A DNA stretch of 64,000 nt. It comes from Alentia gelatinosa (Eukaryota > Annelida > Polychaeta > Phyllodocida > Polynoidae). The position numbers and the translations under genes are program-made. This document shows, piece after piece, positions 1 through 12,300 of the stretch. The notes under the pieces were generated by a model. It had not been told where the DNA came from. It was given only the letters and a program-made list of their open reading frames with translations, and made no database searches. The stretch lies in contig OX465587.1 in the NCBI GenBank assembly GCA_950022655.1, positions 34,901,153 through 34,965,152 on the forward strand. Reading direction: 5' to 3'. Within the stretch, counting starts at the first letter, position 1; every line of letters begins with the position of its first letter.

Positions 1-395
1 TCTATTAGTCTCTAGTCTAGACTTGCTACACCAACATCTCAACAGGCTATATCTATTTATTGGGGAGAAATACAAAATCTAGTTCGTAACTTATTCTTTG
101 CATTGCTTTGAATTATGCATGACAGGCCAAGTTAAAGTAGTTGGAAACTTACGAAAGAAGTCGTTCGTGTCCTTCAAGCGCAGCGCTGGATGTTGCTACT
201 TGAAGCAGAGTTAGCTGTAATTTTAGGAATTGATTTCGCATTAATTTGATCGACCTATCTTATCATATTCTGGCGTTATTTCTTGTTTCCGAATAAGTTT
301 TCGTAAACTCTTTAAAGATATAGATCTGTTAGATAATATTTGAAGCTATTTACTCATACTAGAACAATAATAAAAAAGCGGCTATATCATCTAAC
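1..395 (+). promoter_or_regulatory. Upstream flank and 5'UTR of BUD23
   Basis: AT-rich, non-repetitive sequence directly upstream of the BUD23 ATG. It should contain the promoter and short 5'UTR. I see no clear TATA box or start-site motif and no other gene. The transcription start cannot be placed from sequence alone. Confidence 0.4.
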
Positions 396-3300
396 ATGGC
401 TTCTGGTAAACGGCCTGAGCATCAGGCTCCCCCTGAAATTGTAAGCAAACCACTTTATTACTAGATGATTTATTATTACAACATAGAAGAATCATTCAGC
501 ATAAAATGTCTTATCTTTTTGTATTATCTTTCAGTTCTACAATGAAGACGAAGCCAAGAAATACTCTTCCAAGTAAGTACACGTGATGAGCGATAATATG
601 AGGAATACACATAGTAAATACTGTCTGATCGAACTTGTTTTCTTCTAGAGTAACATGTTCTGAATCTACAAATATTACTATGCATGTTGTTGTCGATGCC
701 TAGGGCAATTAGAAATCATTCGTTACTGTCCCTCCCATACAAGTTGAAATTAATAATCCACCCCTACCTTCACGCCCCCCACAAACTAAAAAACAAACAA
801 ACCCAACAACAACAAACACACGAGCGACCATTATTTTTCAGATGACAATTGGGTTGTATAGAGGAATGAGGTACCAATATGTCACACACTGACATTTAAC
901 TCATTGGTATTTGGAATCTAATCAAATGTGTACCAGCATTCAAACAGAGAACGGACCGTTCATGGAACGTCCTGCCTTCATGACGTCATGTGTGTTGTGA
1001 ACTGGAGAAATACCTTATTACTAATAATAGGCACTTCAAATGGTCGTGCGAGGGGGAGGTGTAAAGTCTGCTGCTACACTGATAGTTTTTGGTAGGTCCA
1101 ACTCATGGTCGCGCAACGTGACGCGTGCGACTTTTCAATTTTGAGGACCTTTCCCTTTGAGGATCTTCATACTCTTAGCATCGTTAAAAAGCCATTGATC
1201 CAGGGTATCTGCTTGCGAAATCAGAATTAAAAATATTGATTTCCCGTTTCATGTGAATTACCCTTTGCCCACCCCTTCATTTTACTTGCCCCAAATTAGT
1301 CATGTTGGAAAGTTTTCACTCAAGTGAGGTGAGGTGTGTGTGACCACTCACACTCACCAGTGGCCGCGCTACATAACCTGTGCGACTTTTTAATTTTGAG
1401 GAACTTTTCCTTTGAGTATCTTTATGATCTTCACCCTGTTGGATAGCCATTGATCCAGGGTATCTGCTTGCGAAATCAGAATTAAAAAATATTGATTTCC
1501 TGCAAAATGACAATAGGTCAAAGTGAAGGCTTATGGACTTATGTTTAACCTCCCAAAATATCCATGAGGGACTTTTCAAATTCGTTCAAGACCATGACTA
1601 ATGCATTTTTCAGGTAATAATTGTGCTATGTGCTGAGTTTCATTTAGATTTTACTTTGCCCAGCTCTTTATTTTATTTGCCCCAAATTGGTCATCATGGG
1701 ACGTTTTGATCAAAGTGAGGTGAGGTGTAAGTTAAGACTCACTCCTGCCCCAGAGGCCCCCTTACATGACCTGTGCGACTTTTTAATTTTGAGGCACTTT
1801 TTTTAGGCACAAAGGCACGACACAATATCATATTTTAATTGTAATGTAAATAATTTCTCCAATTTCAGCAAAAATATTTTAAAAGGGACATGTTTAGCGA
1901 AAGAGACATGCGAAAGGGCATTTACCAGTTAAAAAGGGCACTAGAACTAGCAAAAGGTCAATAATGGACAAATTTATGTCACAAGGTAATAAGATAGTTT
2001 CAGCTTAAAGAATAACATAGTTTTATGCACTGCATGTATGGTAATTTGAGCTGTATAGGCAAAAGAAGAGTATTGTTTGGTACAAAAAGGTCATTGTAAG
2101 GTCCTATATAGGTCATCTGGGGGTCTGTATATCGGTGAACTGTTACAATCTTTAAAGGAAATTATGTGAAACATAACAATCACCTTGCACAGAAAATTTC
2201 ATGTCAAAATGACTAATATTAAATGAGTTATGTCAAATCAAACTTAATAGTCTCAACAGGTGAAGGCCTGTTACATGCCAAAAATTGTCCTTAGATTTGG
2301 TCATTTCATTGCAGAAATTTTTGTCAGATTTGCCTCACAAAAACTTGAATATCTTCGTAACCAGTAGTGATACAGACAAAAATCAAAAAGATTATCAAAT
2401 CATTCAATGAGGCCCAAATGGCTACTAGGTTAGTTATGTAATTAAACCTGTTTTAAAATTTTACTAAAGTGCCTAACCCTATAGTGTTACCAAAGCCAAG
2501 GCAAATAGAATTGCTTTCACCAAGCTACTTGTATTCAACTCTAGTAAAACTTTCATATATTAATCTTTTTTTTTTTTTGCTAAAGAAATCCCCAATCCCC
2601 AATGCCCTTCTGTCTGTCCGGTCTCCATGAGAGCCTGCTGCATGATATGTCACAATCTAACTAGATCACATGAGTAGATAAAGTGAAACACATCTTAATC
2701 AAAGTTAGAATATTTAAAATCCCCACTAACCCCCTTCTCTGTGCAACTTTCAATGCTGTTTAAAATTGAATGATCTCGTGTATTTTCAGCACACGTATGA
2801 TCGAGATCCAGCAGCAGTTGTCTGAGCGCGCTATGGAACTGTTGTCTCTGCCTGAAGACACGCCATGCTTCATTCTAGACGTTGGGTGAGTGCTCCTTAT
2901 ACACAGTATTTACACACTGTGCTTCATTCTAGACGTTGAGTGAGTGGTCAGTATAAACAGTAAATAGACATGCCATGCTTCATTCTAGATATATATTTTT
3001 TTTTTACCCACTAACGGATCCGACATCAATCTACAAAAAAAAATTTGAAGTAGAACCCATGGCGTTGCCACAACTCCGTGAACTCACACGGAGGCCTTGA
3101 AAAAGCCCCCCCCCCCTGAATATCAATTCAATGGGTGCAGATGTACATATTTTTTTGTTTTTTATTTATCTTATGATGCCCGATGAGCTGCTTTGCAGCG
3201 AAACCTTGCTCAAAATCCCCAAAATACAAGATTAACTTGCTTCTATAGTAGCCACTCCAGGCCACACACTGCAAACGTCAATTTGTTGACCGTTGCTGCC

Positions 3301-6300
3301 TTTCCCAGGTATCTGGGATACAGGGATTTTGTAGTTATAGCTGTTGCCACACTTCCAGTGATGTCACAGTTATGAGCACGCCATGGTTACAGCGACTGTG
3401 GAGAACGTTTTGCGCTGTCACTTCAAGGTAGCATCTTCCTGGAGGCAGACATTTCAGCCTCGTATAGTAAACATTCATTCTAGATATTGGGTGAGTGACC
3501 GGTCTACACAGTATTTAGATGCTGTGCTTCATTCTAGACATTAGGTGAGTGGTCGGTATCAACAGTATTTAGACATGTCATCCTTCATTCTAGATGTTGG
3601 ATGAGTGGCCTGCGTACACAGTATTTAGTGCCTACGAGGTGCAGACTAAGTTGTCATATGAAAATACACATAACCAAACAATGGATGAAATGATCCTATG
3701 AGGGGCAGATGAAGTTATCATGTGTAAAAACTCATAACTTACCACAACACTGGATGAATTGCAGACGAAATTGTCATACAAAAATACACACATAACTTAA
3801 TAAAACAATGGATGAAATGAACCCATGAGAGGGGCAGATGTAGTTGTCTTATGAAGATCTACATAACTTACTATAATAATGCAGGGATGCAAGTTCGCTG
3901 ACAATCGACGGAAATCAGAAATTTCTGCATCTTGAAATATGATCTTTAACAAAGTGTGAAAATCATGAAATAAAACAAAATTTCAAGTAGTATTCACACA
4001 GTAAAAGACAAATGCTGAAACTCTGGCAGTGCTGGGCCCTATCAATACCGTTGTTGACGGCGCCCAGCAGCAGGCTCTGACCAACGCACCTCCATAGGCA
4101 GTTAGCATTGACACACGCTGGGGAAATGGGCAGAGTACTTTGGCGGCAGTAAAACGCCCCAAGGGCCGTTGACACTGCCGTCAGAGTTCCGTCAGGTGCT
4201 GAAATTATGTTTGACGGCAGGGGGGGGGGGGGGGTCCCCCCTCCCCCCAGAATACGTTTTTTGTGTGTTTTTGTTTGCGACTTTTTCATCAGTCCCGACT
4301 TTCATCCCTGATCATGGATGAAATGATCCTATGAGGTGCAGAAAAAAGTGCGATTGTCAGCCAGCTCAACTCGTGCTGACTAGTAATGAATCTCATATTG
4401 TTGTAGGTGCGGGTCAGGACTGAGTGGTGAATGCCTCACAGACCAGGGCCATGTCTGGGTCGGTCTCGACATCAGCGAAGCCATGCTTGGTAAGTAGTAT
4501 GTAGAATAGAAATGCCTAAAATAGTATTCCCTAACACAGTGATGCCTAGAATAGCAATACATTGAGTAGTTATGCGCAAAATTTCACTATTTGCGGTGTT
4601 TCACTATTTCCCTCTAATTCCAGAGACGACAGCTCCTATTTTTCTATTTTTCTATTTCTGTATACAAAATGAATTATCTTTGTGTAGCACAAAGGTAATA
4701 TAAGAATTAATTAATTAATAAAACAATGATTTGAAACTCTCCGCAGACCTGTAGCTCCATGCCCGTTCTAACACGGACATGTTATCTTGGTATCTTTGAG
4801 ACAACGAATTCCACATGAAAACTATTTTCACTTATGTTCTGACATCAGCTGACATCCTGTCATCTTCATCTCATTTTCTGATATGTGGCAAAAACACCTC
4901 TCATTGCAAGCTGATGATACAATGAGGAAAAAGAATTTTGGCTTCAATATGCTATAACATTGTCTAGAATAGCAATACAAGGCTAAGCCCCACCATTAAT
5001 TGCTGACGCTAGAGTATGAATGACAAATTCAGGTGAAGTTGTCAGTGATGTCATAATATAATTTTCGCTTAGTGATATCACAGTATCAACAACGCTATGG
5101 CAGCGATGTTGTGAAGTAAGTTACTATAAAATAAAGCTGGCTGTCATCAACCTGGTTAACCCAGAGTTTCTGTGTATAGTTTACACAGAGAACACAGTTT
5201 CAACAAGGGTCTCTGCAGGCATCAAGTAAAAAAACGTGCTGCTAAGCACACGGGCCTGGTCTGGTTGGCCAGGCCTAGTCGAAAATATAGTTATATTTTC
5301 AGTGGTTTGGCAGGTTCTCTGGTGAGAGACTGGGTAAACGAGTGAACTATAGAACTCACACGGTGTGCGTTCAAAATGATGATGACTGCATAGTACAAGA
5401 AAAAAATAACAAAAAAATATAACATTGCTTAGCAAAGCCTTAGTCAATATCTAATGTAATCACTATATTATATGTAGACTTAATTATGTGATTATGATTT
5501 TGATTTGTATTCTGACAGATGTAGCCGTGGACAGAGAAGTGTTTTAGTTTACGTTGAGTAATATTATGTGATTATGATGTTGATTTGTGTTCTGACAGAT
5601 GTAGCCGTGGACAGGGAAGTGTTTTAGTTTACGTTGAGTAATATTATGTGATTATGATGTTGGTTTGTGTTCTGACAGATGTAGCCGTGGACAGAGAAGT
5701 GTTTTAGTTTACGTTGAGTAATATTATGTGATTATGATGTTGGTTTGTGTTCTGACAGATGTAGCCGTGGAGAGAGAAGTGTTTTAGTTTACGTTGAGTA
5801 ATATTATGTGATTATGATGTTGATTTGTGTTATGACAGATGTAGCCGTGGAGAGAGAAGTGTTTTAGTTTACGTTGAGTAATATTATGTGATTATGATGT
5901 TGATTTGTGTTATGACAGATGTAGCCGTGGACAGAGAAGTGTTTTAGTTTACGTTGAGTAATATTATGTGATTATGATGTTGATTTGTGTTATGACAGAT
6001 GTAGCCGTGGACAGAGAAGTGTTTTAGTTTACGTTGAGTAATATGTGATTGTGATGTTGATTTGTGTTCTGACAGATGTAGCCGTGGACAGAGAAGTGGA
6101 GGGATCCTTGTTGCTGGGTGACATGGGGGAAGGCCTTCCCTTCAGACCGGGCTCGTTTGACGGCGTTATCAGGTAATCCACAAGTGTATGTCAAAGTAAA
6201 CTGGCGAACTATAATAAATCACCAACAAAAGTTTATGTCTTTTTTATGACAAGCACAACGTGTATCGAAACAACATTATCTTCCATGCATAAACAAATGT

Positions 6301-9300
6301 ATCCATGAAAATCGCCTAGACCTTACACTTGCATCGCCATTGTCTAATGTTTTAACCCGGTTTGTGATGCTGCCTCGCTACATGCCACTTAAACTGTACA
6401 AGAGGTCGCTTTGCCAAGTCCTAACACAACAGTCCTGTCTGTCATCTGAGCTCCTGTTTATGCCTGTGAAATGGTCACACACACTCACACATACGCACAC
6501 ACATCTAGGCTGCCCGGCTACATAGGTTCCATATAATTCTGGCCAGTCCTCAATTGATAAAAAGATGATGAAGTTGATATAAATGCATGAAAATCATCTG
6601 AAGTGCTGCATGTTAAAGGACTATTTTGACGTGGATTATAATCTAGCAGTTTTAATGTAAAATTGAACAAGAGATGTAGATTAAGGTCAACAGACAAGTT
6701 GATCTTTGAGACTGGTGGCAGACGAGTTGGCAGCTGTCCAACACCTGAACTGGCCATTATATCATACTATGTGCGATACATGAACTTGTTCATATACAGA
6801 AGTATCATACCATTCTGACACATGAACTTGTTCATATATAGGTCATAGTATCATACCTTTCTGACACATGAAGGGGCATAAAGTATGTGTGGAGAATTCC
6901 CAAAATTGTTGCCCCAAACCCCCTACCCCCACCCCCTCAGTGTGTATATACTTTATGGATGACCCCAATCTTGTTTATATACAGGCCATGGTATCACACC
7001 TTCCTCATACACGAACTTGTTCATATACTATCGTAAAACTGGATGAGTTTTAATCTTGGCCAACATATGCCATGACTTGAGTTTGGCATAGTGATTTCAT
7101 GAGGCGAAGCCGAGTAAAGTCCAGAGCCAAAACTCTAGGAGTGGAATGCGGTGGCCACGATTAAAACGAATCAGGTTTTTATTTTATCCTACCCTGTCTC
7201 CTCGATTTGGGTATATTACGTGAAAACAATTCTGTATGCAACTAGTGGCATATAAAACTCCGCATGCAAGTCAGCGTGGCATATGGAAACTCAATGTTAA
7301 GCCTATGGGATTTTATATTAGGGGTAGGGTAAAGGCTACCGTATCATACCTTTCTGACACATGACCATATACAGATCATAGTATCGTACCTTTCTAAGAC
7401 ATGAAACATGTTCATATACCAGTTACAACAAACCTTCCGATGCACCTTCCGATGCATGTCCTTCTTCAAATATACATGTTGAAATAATCTTTCAAAGCAA
7501 TAAAATTGTTGCATCATCATTTCCTTTATTAGAAAGTGATTGACAGCTAATATTTTCTGTACCACAGAAGCGTCCCTTTCTGTGGGACGGAGTTTGTGAG
7601 TCGTATTTGCTCCCCGCTTTGATGTGCAGGTTGTTAGCCATCTTGTTCCTTTATTCAGCATATCTGCAGTACAGTGGTTGTGTAACGCTGACAAAAAACA
7701 TCACATTCCTCCAAAACGTATGCAGAAGTTCTTCTCAACACTTTATGCAGCTATGGTAAGATGTTCATCTACAAAGTTTGATTTATTCTACTCACAGCAG
7801 TAAACCCAAAACATGATAACGTCACCTTTAGTTAGACACTTTACTTTTATATGTAAATTATCGTTTAATGAGTCAAAGACCCAAGGATGCCAGTGTGTAG
7901 GATTTTGCCTACCTGTTAGATTTTCATTTGAGATATTTGATTTGAGAAACTGTATACTCCTGGTTACCTAAAATCTAGATCTTAGATAAAACTGGCATCT
8001 CTGACGACCTATTACTGACACAAACAATTGTATGTCGTATATGGAGTCAAAACCCCCACCAATCTCACAAAATAGTAACCCATCTAAAACTTTTAATTTT
8101 TTTAATTTAATTTTTTTTTTTTGCGAACAAGAACGGTCGATAGATCTAGCTACGTCATATATTGATTTTCCATCTAATACTTTTAAATAAATATTTTTCA
8201 GGGGCGCGGGACAAGAGCAGTTTTACAGATTTACCCTGAGAACAGCCAACAGGTGAGTTTGATGTCGTATCACTTTCCTATTCAGCTTATAGTATATGTT
8301 TTCTCACAATACATGAGCATTTTTTGGCTTTGACACTAGTTTCTTATGATGAGAAGTACTACAGTAATGTATCAACACTTATCTAAATAAGGGATTAATG
8401 AGACGTGGCAATAACACTTCTATGGCAAGCCGATGCTACCTTGAAAGTGACAGTTTTCTGTCTGTTTTGAACCAAGCTGCTATAGTTTCTCCAAGAAGTC
8501 AATTTCTTTGTTTGACAATGAGTAAACCAACCATGCAAATGAGTCACAGACCCACTCACCCTTTGCAAGCACATTTCTTGCTATATGAGTGTAGACATCA
8601 AGTGTCTTTCTTGTAGTAATCTAATAGAAGGTTCAGGGAAGGTTGGGTGTTTTATCCGGGTCAGGCATCTTAATTATGGCTAGTATCAAAGCATGTGACA
8701 TTGTCACTATTTTGGGACACCAGGATTTTTCCAGGACCCTTTCCAAATTGATGAAAAGGATCAAAGGAGACATGTACAACCGAACACCAGTGCAGAAAGT
8801 ATCTATGCAGGGGTTGTGCCCTTTCTATCAAGTGTTTGAAGTACAAACCCTATGGTTTATAGGGTGATGATGTGCACTCTGGGTTTTGTCAGCGATCTGG
8901 TAATAAATTCTAAATCAGTTCAGTGATTATGAAGATAAGGAAGTGAAGGCTTACTATAGGGAGCATATCGCGAGTGAGGACTTGTTGACCACTCACATGA
9001 TGACCAGCCACAGGATGACCAGTCACGTGGTGAACAGTCACATGGGTCTGTGTTTACTGTTCTGGTGAACAGAGGTCTGAATTTACTGTTCTGGGGAACA
9101 GAACTGTGCCTTTACATGTGTCAGTGACTTAAGCCATACATGTAATACCAGATGATTATGTAAAAGTCTCTTGCTGTTGTTTACACATGACTTGTTTTTG
9201 TCTTTCACAGTTGGAGTTGTTGACTCAGCAGGCCATGAAGTGCGGTTTTACTGGCGGCCTGGTCGTGGACTATCCTAACAGCACCAAGGCCAAAAAGTGA

Positions 9301-12300
9301 GTGGACCGATCTTATAAACAGCGCAAGTTCCTTACGAAATATTGTGGGCATGGGACTTTCCCTGATTTTTTATGACTGATATTGACAAGAGTAGTGCAGA
9401 ATAAAAGATTTTTCACAGGGATGGTAGCAGTCTTCTGTGGTGCAGAGGTGACAGTTAGTAAACGAGTAGGACAAAACGAATTATGGTCTAAACTTATATT
9501 TTCATATCTTAGATCGGAAATCTATGATTGAACCTAAAACTAAAGATTTGTATTATAGCTTTTGGAATGCAGAATAACATGTCTGTCCAACTGGATTTTC
9601 TGTAAAATATTCAGATCATGGAAGGTTGCACCAATGCAAAGTCTGAAGATCATTAATATATTTTATGAGGTCACATGTATGTAAGAAATGTTCTGGTTTC
9701 TACTTTATGTAACTGTTCATCACACAGAATGTTCCCATTTACTACATCATGTATCTGTTTGTCACACAGAATGTTCCTGTTTACTATATTATGTATCTGT
9801 TCGTCACACAGAATGTTCCTGTTTACTACATTATGTATCTGTTCGTCACACAGAATGTTCTGGTTTACTACATCATGTATTTGTTTGTCACACAGAATGT
9901 TCCTGTTTACTACATTATGTATCTGTTCATCACACAGAATGTTCCTGTTTACTACATTATGTATCTGTTCATCACACAGAATGTTCCTGTTTACTACATA
10001 ATGTATCTGTCCATCACACAGAATGTTCCTGTTTACTACATAATGTATCTGTCCATCACACAGAATGTTCCTGTTTACTACATTTTGTATCTGTCCATCA
10101 CACAGAATGTTCCTGTTTACTACATTATGTTTCTGCCCATCACACAGAATGTTCCCGTTTACCAAATTATGTATCTGTTCATCACACAGTATGTTCCTCT
10201 TTACTACATTATGTATCTGTTCATCAGACAGAATGTTCCTGTTAACTACATTATGTATCAATTCATCACACAGAATGTTCCTGGTGCTGTTTGCGGGCGG
10301 CATTGCTCAGCAGCTGCCCTCTGGTCTTGGGACGGGGATCGGGGAGACAGGGAGACCCAACCAGGTGTCCTACAGCGACAAACGGTGAGTTACACCTTAT
10401 GTCTCACCTCTAATCCCAGGCGTGGTTAATCTTGAGAAGTAAAGTTAACCCTTTAAGTGCGAGCACCACCAAGCTAGAAGCCTACACATCTCCCATCCCA
10501 TACAATAAGCCCAGGTACAGTGCTCTGTGCAGATATAACAAGTATAGCCAGGATTCATATTAGATATTATTCCAGAGGAACATATAATTGTTTATATTCA
10601 TACCTTCGCGAAACTAATACAAATCACCATCACCGTAGTTCAACTGGCAATATATGTGTGCGGTGACCTTGACCTGAATAGAACACTGTACCGAAGGAAC
10701 CAGGATGGAACACACACTCTCAAGGCTACACTGGCCACCAGAGCTACACTCATTTAGCTCTGGTTGGTTTAAATCCACGGCCACCTTCTCCCACAGGCTG
10801 TAAGTGTCTGTAGCTCTCCCTACAGATTCTTCATGAGACCTGGACCCATGCTTGGAGAGTGATATTTCTTACACTTGAAGCCATTTTAACATATTCCTTT
10901 TGTGTGAATTTTGAAAAAAAAAACCCCGTAAAGGTAGACTTTATTATCAAATTGTGAATATTTCTTGATAAGTATTTCTGCTCTCAGAACCCACCTATGA
11001 ATAAGAAAGACTTGGTCAGAGAGTGAGAATTCGTGGGTTGAACCATATTAACCTCGTTGTAGAACCATATTAACCTCTTAGAGGGAAAAGAGTTGAAGCA
11101 GGTGGTGGCCAATCTACCTCGAGGCCAGGTACTAGTGTCAGTCTGTACAGCTAGATTACTTAATCACATCATATGAAATGCCATCCTTGACATTATCACA
11201 AAAAAATCCTAACCAGGATATTACACCTAAATCTTGTGCAAATTTCATGTTTATCGATCCATTATTTCCTATACCAAAGTTTAAAAAAAACAACCGCTAT
11301 TGCTGACATACCCATACCATGGCAACACCCTGACGATCCATATTTGTAACCCAACAAAGGTTTGTTAACGACTTGACACCAGGCGAATCGCCATAATCAC
11401 ACTTGTATCACTGGTCGTCACTTTTCGAACGGTTCAATGACGCAAGCCGATGTCACACATCGAGCTCATTATCACTGAAGCTGCCACATATGATACACCT
11501 AGGCATGTGATACCCCTAGGCACACGATACACCTAGACATGTGATACACCTAGGCACATGATACACCTAGGCATGTGATACCCCTAGGCACATGATACAC
11601 CTAGGCACGTCCAAATATTATTTCTTATATCAAAACCTAAATAACCAGATTTGTCAGTTTTCCATTTTTCCATGGAAATCCACTTTTCCATATTCAGTAT
11701 ATGTAATAACCCTCCTTGTGTCAAACAACGATAATATTGATTTAGCCTCATTTACACAAATAAAACAGTGGTTTGAACCTCTCCAAAGACCCTATATTCC
11801 CATGCCACAGCCAACAAGGACATATCATCCAAGTTTCCCTGTTTCTCTGAGACAGACAAATCTACTTGAAAGATGTTTCCACTTTTTCTCCTGACTCCAA
11901 CTGACATCCCTGAAATCATAACAATAATTTTGTAAGTAATGTTGCATTTTGGCGTTATACCTAGCCCAGCACGGTTTATGCGAACGGGTTACAGAAATAG
12001 ACTAACACTTTGTGGGAACATATTATCAGCACACCAAACAACATTGCGACAATTTCTCTGATTCAACCACACCCGACATCATTCAGATTGAAGAAAAATA
12101 GCTGGGCCTCGGATAACATTGACTAATACGACCTACAGACTCTATGTCTGAGAGAAATCTCATGCTGCTTAAAGTGGAATGAACTCGTGAGTTGAATTGT
12201 TTTCACTTCTTTTCAGTGAGCGAATGAAGAAAATGAGAGGAAAGCCACCAAAAAAATCGAGAGACTGGATTTTAGAGAAAAAAGAGCGACGACGGCGACA

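Noticed and set aside
9671..10303. 210-residue minus-strand ORF, and three overlapping plus-strand ORFs, across the 42-bp array
   Set aside because: A stop-free unit whose length is a multiple of 3 keeps several frames open automatically. No start context or domain. Only the frame leading into BUD23 exon 9 is of interest.
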